The translations under genes were made by a program, and so were the position numbers. A DNA stretch of 64,000 nucleotides from Powellomyces hirtus (lineage: Eukaryota; Chytridiomycota; Chytridiomycetes; Spizellomycetales; Powellomycetaceae). The stretch lies in assembly GCA_025526995.1 (NCBI GenBank), contig JAHLKG010000024.1:186001-250000 (forward strand), in the 5' to 3' direction. The notes below the pieces were generated by a model. It was not told the DNA's origin and searched no databases. It was given only the letters and a program-made list of their open reading frames with translations. Numbering within the stretch: the stretch's first letter is position 1; every line of letters begins with the position of its first letter. Shown in pieces: positions 1 through 12,300 of this stretch.

Positions 1-2
1 TT

Positions 3-2184
3 GGTCGCGCTGCCAACTTGATCTCAAACACCAACGAACAAGGTCACTTCCAGAAGATTATCAACCACATTGGAAACTTCCTCATCGTGATCTCTGTCAC
101 CATGGTCTTCATTGTCTTCTGCGTCCTCAAGTGGGGCCGTCACGAATCCTTCCTGGATTCTCTTACTACTGTTCTCATTCTCCTCATCGCCGCCATTCCC
201 GTCGGTCTGCCCACTGTCATGTCCGTCACCATGGCTATAGGTGCCAACCAGTTGGCCCAGAAGCAGGTTATCGTCAAGCGTCTCACTGCTATCGAAGAAC
301 TCGCCTCCGTCTCTACTCTGTGCTCTGACAAGACCGGTACCTTGACTCTCAACGAGCTGACCTTTGACAAGCCCTACCTGTCCAAGCACGGCAACACCAC
401 CACCGACTTTGAAGGCAACGGCGTCTCATACACCGATCAGGACCTCCTCACCTATGCTTATATGGCTTCCGAGCCCGGAGCTCAGGACGCCATCGAAATG
501 GCTGTCCGCAGTGCCGCCGAGGAGCGTGTTGAGATCCTGAAGCAGCGTGTCGGTCAGCACGACATTCCCGGTTACAAGGTGAACGGTTTCATTCCCTTCA
601 ACCCCACCTCCAAGTACACAGAGGCCACCGTCACCAACACTGCCACTGGCGAGAGGTTCCGAACCATCAAGGGTGCTCCACCAGTCATTGTTCGTATGGT
701 TGGTGGTCACGACCAGGCTAGCGAGGCCGTCACTGACTTTGCCCACCGTGGTCTGCGTGCCCTCGGTGTTGCTCGTACCGTTGACCCGGAGATGACCAAG
801 TTTGAGATGGTCGGAATGATTTCTCTGCTTGACCCCCCTCGTCCCGACTCTGCTCACACCATTGCCGAATGCGCCAAGCTCGGTATCGTTGTCAAGATGA
901 TCACTGGTGACCAGCTTATCATTGCCAAGGAGGTTGCTCAACGTCTCGGCATGCAACGTTGCATCCTCGATGCCCACGCTCTTATCGACCCCAATGTCAG
1001 CGAGGAGGATCTCACTGACCGTGTCATCAAGGCCGACGGTTTCGCCCACGTTATTCCCGAGCACAAGTACCGTGTCGTCGAGCTGATGCAGAACCGTGGT
1101 CAGCTGGTTGGTATGACTGGTGACGGTGTCAACGACGCTCCTGCGCTCAAGAAGGCCAACGTTGGTATTGCCGTCGAGGGTTGTACCGATGCCGCTCGTT
1201 CCGCTGCCGATATTGTCCTGCTTGCTTCTGGTCTCTCCACCATCGTTGACGGTGTCAAGACTTCCCGCGCCATTTTCCAACGTATGCGGTCGTACGCCCT
1301 GTACCGTATCGCCTCCACCATCCACTTCTTGCTCTTCTTCTTCATTTCTATCCTGGTCTTCAAGTTCACCATTCCCGATCTCTTGGTTCTCATGATTTGT
1401 GTGCTCAACGATGCCGCCACCCTGGTAATCTCTGTCGACAACGCTCGTATTTCCAAGCGTCCCGACAAGTGGAGGCTCGGTCAGCTCTTGACTCTGTCGT
1501 TCCTGCTCGGTGTCGGTCTCTGCATCATCTCGTACGCCCACTTCTTCGTCGCTCGTGATGTCTTCAAAGTAACAGACGGACAACTCAAGACCATCATGTA
1601 CCTCAACATCTCATCGTGCCCACACTTTGTCATTTTCTCTACCCGTGTCTCCACATGGTTCTGGAAATCTCGGCCATCATGGACATTCATCATCGCTATT
1701 GGTGGAACTCAAGTCATCGCCATGTTGATGTCCGTCTTTGGTGTGGAAGCTCTGGAAGCTGAGGCAATGTAAGTCCCGTGGTGAAACTCCTTGCTATGTG
1801 CTTATTTTGCTCGTTCCTAATCCATCGTTTCTGCCTTTCTCTAGTGGATGGGGATGGGGTTGCGGTGTCATGGCAGTCTCTCTTGTCGCTTTCATGTTCC
1901 TCGATGCCATCAAGGTCTACACCATTCGATACTGGTCCTACGAGCTTACCGCCACCTTGTGGCCATTCGGTGGCCGCAGGCAGGAACACAACCGTCGTGT
2001 TGCCTTTGCCAAGCAGAAGGCTCACAACTACGCCAACTGGCAGAAAGCCCGCGCCGTTTACCTCATGTCTGCCGGTGTGGTTGCCTTCAAGTCGCACCGC
2101 AAGGGCAACGTTGCCGCCATCAAGGCCAACGGAGACTCCTCCAACACCATCAACGTCGAGCCCTTCGAAGTTGTGAACGCGTAA
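3..2184 (+). CDS. P-type plasma-membrane H+-ATPase (3' part)
   Basis: Join <3..1768, 1845..2184; the 5' end lies outside the window, and the frame is already open at base 3 (reads GRAANLI). This is the C-terminal two thirds of a P3A ATPase, which pumps protons out of the cell using ATP. The phosphorylation motif CSDKTGTLT is at about 318-344, the KGAP nucleotide-binding motif at about 669-680, and the hinge motif TGDGVNDAP at about 1115-1143, followed by hydrophobic helices typical of the M5-M10 region. The 76-nt intron starts GTAAGT and has a CTAAT branch-like site; splicing joins M9-M10-like helices to a cytosolic tail ending in EVVNA. The tail is basic then polar, and no typical yeast Pma1 autoinhibitory motif is evident. 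Assignment is very secure; the exact paralogue is not. Confidence 0.95.
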
Positions 2185-5130
2185 AGCATTTCAGCTGGCG
2201 GGCAGTTTGGGAGAACTCGCCGTCTATCTGGCGCTCCACTCGTGTGTGTGAATTGGAATATTAGGGATCTTTGCGTGCAGGCCATGTAATGAGCGTGAAA
2301 AAGTGCTTGTCTTCGTGGAGGACCCCCCTTCCCCTGGTGTGGCGTATGGGACTCCATCATCTAATCTAGAATAGAATTGTCACGGTTCTATATGTGTCCT
2401 CGGTGTGTTTTGGACCTTGGTGTAGGAGGGCTGATCTTCCAATATTATTCATTTTCATATTCGGAAATCTCATTCGTAACTTGCTTGTCTACGATACGAG
2501 AACACAAGACAAAGCAAATTTTGACGATCATGAATCAAACTCAAACTCAAACTCGGATTACTTCTTTTCCAACACAACGCTACGTTCAAGACTTGGGACT
2601 CATGAAAGTGGTTCAGTAAACGAGGGGCAACACAACGCTACGTTCAAGACTTGGGACTCATGAAAGTGGTTCAGTAAACGAGGGGCAGGTCCCTAGCGCT
2701 TATGGGAAACGCTTCGCTTCCGAAGCATCATATTGGAAGACCCATCCCAGCACATTGAAAGGATAAATGAAAGGATCGTAGTGGGTCCAAGCATGTCAAG
2801 AAAACAATCACATCTGAAAAACTCTCAGAGAGTCAGAAAGCGGGTGATGGTCTTACCGGAAACAATCGTATGGCATGGGACATGCCAGAAATTTGTGCTA
2901 AAAGTATGTTAACGGCTTCTTTTACTAGACCTGGATATACCAACTATTTACTTTCTCTGCGCTGGGCCATGTAAAATTGTGCGCGCACGTATACTTGCGC
3001 TGTTCTTTCCCATAAATGCGGGCGCCCAGCGCAGCGAGGACGCTCAGTCCGGCAAAGACAGGCCGCTTTGCAGCCCCGCGAGACCACTTAACTTTTTTCG
3101 CAGCCCTAGCCCCGAGATCGCGACCTTAAACAAAGAAGCTTTGAGAAGGTAACAATGAAGCAACCAGCGCCTCTCGTCGCAGCAATGCAAGAGGCGGCGC
3201 GAGGGCGCAACAAAGCGCTTACCACTCAGCTTCCTTCCCAGCGGTCGCTGGAGGAAGTGGTGTTTGCGCTTCGTGGATACTGGACCTTGATGACCTGGCG
3301 TGCAGAGCATGTTCGGGGAAGAAGACTCTGTATTCCTCCGCTCCCTATGGAACGGAAAGCGACGCAGCAGTGGCAAATTCGATGACAGCTTTGGGTGGGT
3401 CAGCAGTCATCCCGAATTGCGCCCGTGTCACGATCCACTCTTGAGATTAGAGGAGGTATGCCCGGCTTCGCGGATACAGATGCTGTGTTGCATGATTCTT
3501 AACATGGGTTGAATAACAACATTGATAGATGCACAAAAACGGCTGAAGACCTACGTCTGCACCTTTCCATGCCCCCCTTATCGAGCCAAACGATGATTTT
3601 GAAACTCATAGCAAGCTCTTCTCCGTAAAGAGATTCTGATCACGATGTAAGTCTGCCCACGTTTGTGTGTTCTCAAGGTAACTAACTATTCTGTAACATC
3701 AGCCTCAACGGATGGACTGAATGTAAAGCCTGTCCAAACTTAGGGGCCTCGGATTTTCGGGACCGGCGGCTGCAAGTCGCTTGGGAAACCATGGACAGAT
3801 ATCTCACACCCCGGCAGGTGCGGAAAGCTGTCAGTGCCAGCTTGCGCGTGGCAGACGTGGGAACCGTACATGCCGTCCTTAGATGATTCAAAGGCTGAGA
3901 GTGCATGGCTGACAGAGCCTGGGTACCAGCTTCCATGGGGCGAAGGGATGCAAGCGTTTTACTCGGATGGGAAGGAGCTTATGATGCATCGGAAAGCCAA
4001 GAAGGGAGTGAAGACTGCGTGGGCTTCTTCCGGTTGGAGCTTGGGTATGATGTGGAAACCTGAGCTGAACTGTGGAGAGTTATTCGCTGGAGCCGTTTTG
4101 GCACCGTGTCCCTCCCCTCTGGGCCTTGTCTTCTTCCAGTTTGCAATGCCATGTTGGACGCAGGGTACCGAGGGTTCCATTTCCTGACCTACTTCCTTCG
4201 ATGCAAGCTTGCCTGGACAGTGAGTGGGCATGTTGCTTCATAAACGTCTGTTGTGGCATACGATCGACATATTAGGTGTGTCTAGAAGACACCGCGGAGG
4301 AGCTGATTAGCCCATCGCCACAGTCAACTTGGAGTAGCACGCGCTCTCGTTGCCCTCCGCCATCACACCGCCGACAGAGGCGTTGACAAAACGCAAGAGA
4401 GTACAACCGACTGCGCTAATAACGTTTGACTTGACACGTGCATCTTTGTGGACTTGGGACAATGCAGGAGGAAACCGAAGAGGAGGCTGGCGGGTGGACA
4501 CGGTGAACAGATCATTTCCCGCTTGATATCGCTACCGTCCGTTGCAAACATTGAAAATTCTTAAATCACTACAAGACACGACTCTCTGCTATTAAAAACT
4601 GGTATCCCGCATCAGTGGCCTTTGTCTGGAACCGTGAAATGATGTCCTGGAGTGGCAAGTGGTGCATGAGCATAGGGTTTCCACATTTGGTGCGTTTGTC
4701 CCTTGGTGAACCGCAACTGGGTGCGTTTGATCGATTCGCTCACCATCATACTTCCTCGTTATCTCAAACTGGGTAAGCTGCGTTCTTTTTCTTTTGCGTA
4801 TCAATGACGGCTACCATTTCCCCTTCCTGCAACTCATGATCGTACATGTCCTCGCTCCACTCCATTTGAAAGTCCTCTACACTCGTTTGAACTTTTATCT
4901 GTCCTTGAACCACCATGGGTGCCATGGCGCTATCTCACTCAATTGCATTTTGAACGTGGTGTTTTTCATCATAGGTCCGGTAACTCTCATATCGCATCTT
5001 TTTGTATGAGGTTTTGCCTTCACCATGTCCTGTTTGTGAACATTCCATTTTTCTCCGTAGGTCGGGAGGTTTAAGGTCCTAAGAGCTTGCCGGACGGTCT
5101 TGCGTTAAGATTCCAAGTTCTTCCAAGGCC
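2185..5130. other. Intergenic stretch without a convincing gene
   Basis: About 2.9 kb between the ATPase and the next candidate gene. Short open frames exist on both strands (for example 3834-4187 plus), but none has recognisable family motifs or linked splice sites. It contains a perfect tandem duplication at 2570-2687. Confidence 0.5.
2570..2687. repeat. Perfect 58-bp tandem duplication
   Basis: A 58-bp unit beginning CAACACAACGCTACG is present twice head-to-tail (copy 1 from 2570, copy 2 from 2628), with no differences seen between copies. It lies downstream of the ATPase gene and is probably a recent replication-slippage duplication. Confidence 0.9.
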
Positions 5131-5466
5131 ATGCTGAGAACTACTGTTGGTCGTACACTTCAAGGCTCGAATCGGTCTGCTCATCGACCCAACGCCATGC
5201 ACCATTGTGGGCGCCCGCTCGCTTCTCCGCTTGTCCTATCGAGGCGCAGCTTGTGCTCGTCCAAAGGTCCTGCTGACGGCAATGCGACGCGTCAAATTTC
5301 ACACTTTCGGCCGCCAAAGGACGATGGTGCTGTCGTCGCGCGCAAAAAATGGACTTGGACGACGGGTGGCCCCAAGGTTGTTTCGTTGACTCAGTCTACA
5401 TTAGATTGGGCGGCAATAGGAGACATCGGGGGTCGAGGCTCGGCATCGCCTCGCCAAACGGCCTAA
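5131..5466 (+). CDS. Small hypothetical protein with presequence-like N-terminus
   Basis: An uninterrupted 111-codon frame starting at ATG 5131. The first 45 residues are rich in Arg, Ser and Leu with no acidic residues, and include LASPLVLSRRSLCSS, which resembles a mitochondrial targeting sequence. The remainder is polar with no motif I recognise. It could be a small mitochondrial protein or a chance frame. Confidence 0.35.
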   Translation: MLRTTVGRTLQGSNRSAHRPNAMHHCGRPLASPLVLSRRSLCSSKGPADGNATRQISHFRPPKDDGAVVARKKWTWTTGGPKVVSLTQSTLDWAAIGDIGGRGSASPRQTA

Positions 5467-5682
5467 GGAATGAGCTGCTGACGACGGCGATAGGTCGTTT
5501 CCCTACCGTATCCCATGCACTAGAACGATTTGTAGCATTGCAAGAGTTCAGAAAGTCTCTCATCAAATTATTCACCGTCAGGGGGTAACTTTAGTATCCC
5601 GTTTTTGCTCCGGCACCGCGATATCCGTAAACCCATATACCCTCCGCATTTGCGACTTGTCGCTGTTGACCACAGAAGACCT

Positions 5683-7656
5683 ATGCGGTGCTGCCAGACT
5701 CGCTGGACAGCGGTTGCGCTGCTGGTTGCGATATCTGTAGTCTGTAATGCCGCTGTGAGCCAACCCCCAGCCGCGCGCGGGAATGCTGTTGCTTCGCTGG
5801 CTTCTTCACCCACAATCACGCATATCCCTATGCGAAACTCGATACCTCCGCCATCTCCATCCACGGATGCACCCGTTGGCGGGGCTACAGACGATGTCCC
5901 AATAACACCTGTTTACAGCACCGACAACAGCATGAATAAAAATCAAAGTGACATCAAAGTCGGCTCCAAGCTCTCTCCGCGAGCCGACTGGAGAGTCGTA
6001 ACGGTCCGCGAAGCCCGCGAGCTCTTCACCGACGATATGCATATCGGAATTATCGCGGCGCCTATCTTTATTGGCATCTGCCTGATTGGACTCCTCCTTT
6101 CGACCTGCGCAACACTCTACCAGTCACGCCACTCCCACTCTGTCTTTGATCACAACCACTCCACGGATCAGCCGCATCCGAGTAAAGTCGTCTCGGTCCA
6201 TCTCCCCGGCCCCCACTCGCGGGCACGACCTGTGACGGCGGGAGGCGGGGTGCGGTTCGCGCCTGCCCAAGTGGGGATGCAGCCCGAGAGACTCCTGAGA
6301 CCGACGAATACGATGAGACGGAATAAGGGATCGGCACCCTGGGAGCGCCACAAGTCGAGAGCTTCGGTGTTGGTTGCAGCTTTGTCGCCTAGTGGATTTT
6401 ATGTTGCGGATGATCCGGTGCATCCGTACGATTTCGATGACGGGGAGCTAGATAATGACTTGGAGTACCAGGATCATGCACATGGAGGGCATGAGTTCCA
6501 GCACGCGGAGTACGATCATGCATTGGAGAATCGGGGAAGCAGAGAACATGATTTCCAAGATTCGGAACAGGAAGGAATGCAACTTCGTTATGTGCAACAG
6601 CGACACCAACATCATCAACCCCGACAGTATCACATCGCACCGAATCAGCATGTGCCGCCAACCAATGGAGCGACATCGCGATCGCAGTACCATGTTGGGC
6701 CGGATGCGGGGTCGCCTCAACGTCAGCAGCAGCTTGCTCGACACCCGTCGCGATCGCAGTACCATAATGCGCCGGACGCAGGTACCGCGGCGCATGAACA
6801 GCACCCTCCCCGACAGTCCTCGCGATCGCCGTACCATAATATGCCAAGCGCATTGTCAGCGCCACATGACCAGTACCTTCCTCGACAGTCGTCACGATCG
6901 CGATCGCGATCTCAGAATCGACCGGATGCAGGTTCAGAGCATATACCTCGCCGGCCATCGCGTTCGCATTCTCAGAACCGGCCGGATGCAGGTTCAACCC
7001 AAGATCAACAGGAGCTTCCCCGACGACCCTCGCGGTCGCAGTACCATAATGCGCCGGGCGCAGATGCTTCTCCACATGAACTTGAACAGCACCTTCCCCG
7101 CCGGCCGTCCCGATCGCATTCTCATAGTAAGTCGGAAGTTGGATCATCCGCACATCAACAGCAACTTCCTCGACGACCCTCGCGATCACAGTCGACGAAA
7201 AGCGCGGACGAGCAGCCACCACAACGCCAAAGACAACCACCCACTCCTCCACCGCCACGCGCGCCACCCCGTCAGCAATCAGTCCGACCCACAGAACACA
7301 TCCAGCCAGCACACACTACCGTAACTCCCCCCGAACGATCTTTCCAGCCTCATTTGCAGCAGCCGCTACCAGCACTCGACGCCTCACAGTCGGACACGAT
7401 TGCCCGCACGTTTTCCACCTACGCCCACCGGTCACAATACCACATTGATGCAGCAGCTGTCACTGGGCTGACTCCACCGCGACGCGGTAACAGCATGAAA
7501 TGCACCTCCCTCGCGGCTGCTTCAAACACGTCGCTGCAGTCGCCCGGAGAATATGCTTTGCAGACACTGGAGCGTATTTATGGAGATTATGATGCGCCTT
7601 GGGAACAGGACGATATGCAGAGTTTGATCTCGCAATCTGCGCTACCAACGGGATAG
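5683..7656 (+). CDS. Signal-anchored single-pass protein with tandem SRSQYHNAPDAG-type repeats
   Basis: The start is placed at ATG 5683 because it begins a signal-peptide-like segment (RWTAVALLVAISVVCNAAVSQ region); the frame stays open upstream to 5605. The 657-aa protein has an N-terminal h-region, a Ser/Pro-rich extracellular stretch, and one clear membrane segment at about residues 141-163 (IGIIAAPIFIGICLIGLLLS). The long cytosolic part from about residue 330 to 530 consists of imperfect repeats around RRPSRSQYHNAPDAGS, then a Pro-rich stretch and a more complex C-terminus. The topology resembles single-pass wall-sensor or adaptor proteins, but no extracellular domain is recognisable. The repeats also keep other frames open on both strands; those are not called. 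Confidence 0.65.
   Translation: MRCCQTRWTAVALLVAISVVCNAAVSQPPAARGNAVASLASSPTITHIPMRNSIPPPSPSTDAPVGGATDDVPITPVYSTDNSMNKNQSDIKVGSKLSPRADWRVVTVREARELFTDDMHIGIIAAPIFIGICLIGLLLSTCATLYQSRHSHSVFDHNHSTDQPHPSKVVSVHLPGPHSRARPVTAGGGVRFAPAQVGMQPERLLRPTNTMRRNKGSAPWERHKSRASVLVAALSPSGFYVADDPVHPYDFDDGELDNDLEYQDHAHGGHEFQHAEYDHALENRGSREHDFQDSEQEGMQLRYVQQRHQHHQPRQYHIAPNQHVPPTNGATSRSQYHVGPDAGSPQRQQQLARHPSRSQYHNAPDAGTAAHEQHPPRQSSRSPYHNMPSALSAPHDQYLPRQSSRSRSRSQNRPDAGSEHIPRRPSRSHSQNRPDAGSTQDQQELPRRPSRSQYHNAPGADASPHELEQHLPRRPSRSHSHSKSEVGSSAHQQQLPRRPSRSQSTKSADEQPPQRQRQPPTPPPPRAPPRQQSVRPTEHIQPAHTTVTPPERSFQPHLQQPLPALDASQSDTIARTFSTYAHRSQYHIDAAAVTGLTPPRRGNSMKCTSLAAASNTSLQSPGEYALQTLERIYGDYDAPWEQDDMQSLISQSALPTG
6640..7190 (+). 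repeat. Imperfect coding tandem repeats
   Basis: Units of about 60-75 bp built on a core like CGATCGCAGTACCATAATG encode the Ser-Arg-Ser-Gln-Tyr-His-Asn repeats of the protein at 5683-7656. Unit lengths vary and some units are truncated to RSHSQNRPDAGS. Confidence 0.7.
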
Positions 7657-9346
7657 TCGCTTTTGGTGTGGGGAAAATGCATGAATTGTCTCGCTGTTGT
7701 ACACCTGTTTAGCTATACCGTATCGTTCTGGATTTTAATGACTATTGTTTACAATCGACGAAGACGTCCAGGGAACTTGAGTGGCTTCACAGTCTGTAGC
7801 ATTGTTTGATGTTGCTGCCATGATCAGGCTCTTCTGTACGTTGGATCGCCAGATGAAGGAACACACCATTGGAATTCTGGTTGTGATGGCGTGCCACAGT
7901 CCGGTCGCCGACACCAACATGTCTACTTTCTCAATGAGTTTCTCTTTAGCCTTCTCTACAATTGCGATCAGCGTTACGTTTGTCGCTGGCTTGTTTGATA
8001 TGTTCACGTCTTCGAGCAAGTGCGGGATTGACCAGTAGAATGACCCACCAGCACTAATCCAGCGAGACTCCATGTAGAGTTGACTGGACAGCAACATTTT
8101 GGATGGTTATCAACCGACGACGGACGGATTGCCACGACCGGCATTTTGCAACGATGTTTCGGGTGGTTGAGAAGGCACAGCTGTATGGAATCTGAAAGAC
8201 AGAACGGCAAAATGCACCTTGACAGAGTTTTCAGTGCTTTTGATGATCAAGCAAGGGAAAGGCTATGCACTTTTGCATTGTACCATTCAAGGCCTAAAAC
8301 ATTCACTAATCGCAATCAATAGAGGAGGCGTACATTGATCCCACCCGCTTTTCACCGGGAATCTCTTGGTGCATGAGGTTTTGTAAATGTTCGCCACTGC
8401 CACTGGAGAGGCTTTTGCTGTATAGAAATTTGCAAACCGACATTTGTATTCTTGGGCGCTACATAATCCCTTTTTGCCGGAATGTGTGTAGGAAATTGGT
8501 ATCATCTTGTCACCTCGCTGATGGCTTCAGGCTGCACACATTCGCCAACCCCTTCTCTCTTGTAATTTGTCACATAAATCATGGCAAAAATGTCAGCACA
8601 GTCCCATCACATCTCATCGCGCCCGTCCTCTTGTGGGGGCAAGTGCTGCCGCCAACAAAGCTCTTTTGGATGAGATGACGTCCACCGTCTGAGGCATCTT
8701 GAGCGGCTCGAGCGGCCACCAATACTGGTACCAACTGTGAAGTCTCGAGAAGCTCCTCGACTCGCTCTCTTCGATGTCTCCCGCAGTTCCGCATCCAGCG
8801 TTGAATGGACCATTCTTTACCCATACGGCCCCTATCAAGTTTGAGCACTAATGCGATCCTTTTGGTGACCTGCACTACTTCAATCAAATACATTTTGCTG
8901 GTGGAAGCCCCTTCGAACGTCTATGCCTCTATCATTTCTTGACCTGCAATTGCTGGTTTGACGCCAGCAGTGTGGAGTGTGAAACACGTCACATACATTA
9001 TTGTGTAGTACTGTGAAGTTGTGAAGACAAACATTTGGGTGCGATTGAGGATTTCAAGTTCGTTAGATTATTTGAGTTGGTCGGTGCAATGGTGAACTGC
9101 CAATCAGCCGTTGCGTCCACCTTGCGTTACTTACCGTTGTGCATCAACAGACTGCTAGCTTTATTGGCGTCATTTCCCTGATGGTGATCTCAAATTAAAC
9201 TACGTACGCCATGAACTGGATTTCCCCTTTGCCTTCTTGTAACAAAACCTCAGTATGAACGGCAGTGGGCTGCAAAAGAGTAAACGGTATGCAACTGGCA
9301 GTATGCCGTCCAGCAGCTGCCTGTGTATGGTCCATGGACTCACCAT
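7657..9346. other. Intergenic stretch, one weak minus-strand frame
   Basis: 1.7 kb before MIOS. The best frame is minus 8097-7735 (120 codons; contains KAKEKLIEKVDMLVSATG), which has coding-like composition but no motif I recognise and no identified partner exons. Nothing else is supported. Confidence 0.4.
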
Positions 9347-12300
9347 ATGGGGGTTGGAAGAATTGTTTGGTCACCCCATGATGGGAAACGCTTGTTTCTA
9401 GTGGGAGGGAACGACATTCGTCTTTACGAGTGGTCTCCTCAGGTATCATTCGCATTTGTGAAAGGCCCGCTTCCTGGTCGTCGGTGACATGTACTCAAAA
9501 TCTTATACTGTAGAGAGACGACGAGGGGGAGCTGAATGGCGAGGACTCCGTCCGACTAGTTGCTGTCAACAACGATGTGACTCACATGAAGGTTTGTGGG
9601 AGTCGTTGGCATCGTTATGCTAGGGCTAGTCAGCTTAGACTAATGGCAGTACACAGTGTTTCGACTGGTCTCCCAGCGCCGAGCTCTCCGATTTGGTTGC
9701 AGTGGGCTATACGACTGGCCGGACTGTGTTGACCCGGATCAAAGACTTTCACTTTGTGAATAGATCCACGTCCTCATCAATGACCGCAAGTTTGTCCCGG
9801 CAGGCGTCTTCGTCGTCCCTGTATCAATCAGGATCGAGTACGGCCAGTGCGTTGAAAGTGCTTTGGGAGCATACCCCTCGGCACTCCCGCCCTTGCAACT
9901 TTGTTGCGTTTTGTCCCACAGATCCGAAGCTGTTGGCGGCGGGAATGGACAAAGTGAGAAGCGAATCGGGTCTGTTGGTGTGGGACACGGAGGCATCGAT
10001 GCGTGCTAGTCTCGGCGGATCCAATCTTCGGAGCCCATCGACCGAATCCTTGTTTGGTGGAGGTGCCGAGGTCTCGCATACCGGGATGGTGAATACATCA
10101 GAGGGCATCAAAAACACATTGAGTTTTACTACGGTGTTAGATCCTGAAGCCGCTATAGGTACGGTGTGCGACATTGAGCCATGGGAAGGCTTTGTTCTCA
10201 TATTGGCCATATTCTCAGATCTCAGGAAAAATATCGCAACAGCACCATCTGATTTCAACACGAAAGGAACGACTGCGGGACAAAGGTGCATATCCGGTTC
10301 GCATGTCTTAACATGTCGAATACGCCATTTGACGTAGATTCAGCAGTAATGTCATCCAAAACCGACCGATCGCTCAGTTTGGGGCATCAGAAGGGGCCTC
10401 GTCCGGAGCATGGTTCTATCATAGCTCTCCACAACTTGTCGCTGGAATGGGTCTCAAATGGATCCGAGGACTTGATATTAGAGGTGCAATTTGCGTGCTC
10501 AGCTACACGGTTCCCTCACCACGCTTAATTCTAAAGCGCATTCCAACACAGCCTCAAGCAGCACTGCAACTCTGGTCATTCCTACGAAGGCCGTGCTCGG
10601 TATTGTGGCTGATCCATTTCACGCGCATCGTTTTGCTTCTTTTGCCGAAGACAACATTGTTCGCATATGGGATGCCCGGAACGTCACAGAGCCCGCGTTG
10701 GCTTTCAATGCCGAGTTTCGAAACACCATTGGCCACATCTCTTGGTCTCCAGTTCGTTCTGGCTGTTTGGCAGCAATCGGCCGTGATTCACCCGTGCTCA
10801 AAGTATGGGATATCCAAGAGAGCAGCCGAACAGATCACTTCAGCTCTGCACTCCCCAAAACCTTCATTGGGAAAAGCAATATCACAGCTACGGGGCAACT
10901 TTCACATCAGCTGTCTGCTGGCCAGGATGGGGTCTCTGTCCCAATGATGGACGCAGGAGTAGATCCGGGTACGGGGAAATCATCTCTGGGCAAAGACGCG
11001 TCATCAGGGCCAACGACTGTGGCCGGGACTTCTGGCGTTAACTCTGCATTCGGATATGCGGAGCAGACTCCCCTGGCACCACAGCCGCAACAACCAGAGG
11101 ATGGCAACACTGTTCCCATCCTATGGAAGACTCGCCATGGTAGCTGCACTTGAGAAGTTGACTTGGATGAGACAAGAGCTGACTCTGTTATTTTCTTTTC
11201 GTAACCAGTACAACCGACGTCTCTGTCTCTACAGAGCTTTGCATGGCTCCCGTTTGCAGTGTCTGACGACTTTTCGCACCATGTGGTTACGACCTCGTAC
11301 ACCAAGGAGCACAAGTTCACCATTACTCGTCTGCCCGTTACCTATAAGGCTACGTTCTCTCCGGAGGGTGATTTGGCAATTACTGGTGGCCGATCGATCA
11401 CTGTCATCTCCCCGCAGCTTTGTGTAGAGACCGTGCATAACCCAAATGCAAATATCTACATAACGAGTCCCACCATGGAGATGGTGCCACCACTTGGCAG
11501 ACATGTGGCACGATTTCTGAATGCGGAGGCTGACGTGTCAGTCGTGATGCGAGCGCGAGCCCTGCGCGGCTATTCATTGAACGCAAGTGAATCATCACGT
11601 TCTGCATGTCGTTGTTTTCGGCTAAGCTAATATTGGCGCATTTCACATCCAACAGGCCGCGAGCAACAGGAACGTTCTTCGCACGGATTCTTCCGAGTTA
11701 CGAGAAGTCTGGGACTGGATAGCAAGTGCGTTCCTTGAAGTCGCTGATCTGCGATGGGAGAAGTATTGACGACATCTTGATTAGGAATCGGCAGAACGTT
11801 GGAGGCCGACAGGATGAGTATCGATGGAGTTGATTACACTGGTCAAGGCATCCATTCGGTGGTTCAGGACATGTTGGCCGCTCGTGGTATGCATGGTACA
11901 CGACAGCATTGGCGGCATTGACCACTACTGATGGTGGGGTTCAGCTTTCAACAGGAGATTCTTTGAATCCAATCGTTTGGCATCCCCAGTGAGCCCAGAC
12001 TCCCCAGGCGACCCGATGTTATCATTTCCAACCTACTCGAATCCGCACCGACAGCTGGGATTGGTCATGTGTGGGTGGAGCTTTCATTCTAATCAGCCGT
12101 CGGAGGTTGATGAAACCTTGGAACAAATCCTCAAGAGGTACAGTCACTTTCTTTCTATATGTATCCTTGCTATTTGATTCCAACGTGATTCCGCAGACTG
12201 GAAGATGCGAACGAATACGAAAAAGCGGCCGGCTGGGCTTTGTTCCATTCGTCGAGTCTCTCCCGGGCTTTGGAGAGTCTCAACCGTGCTGGAGGTAACT

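Noticed and set aside
426..1583. 385-codon open frame antisense to the H+-ATPase
   Set aside because: It is a shadow of the strongly biased codon usage of the ATPase gene; it has no motifs of its own and an acidic low-complexity composition.
3834..4187. 117-codon plus-strand frame
   Set aside because: No motif and no linked exons; overlapping frames on the other strand are equally long.
6389..7324. Long frames (307 codons minus, 289 codons plus) overlapping the repeat protein
   Set aside because: They are kept open by the tandem coding repeats; the called frame has a signal peptide, membrane helix and non-repetitive conserved-looking ends.
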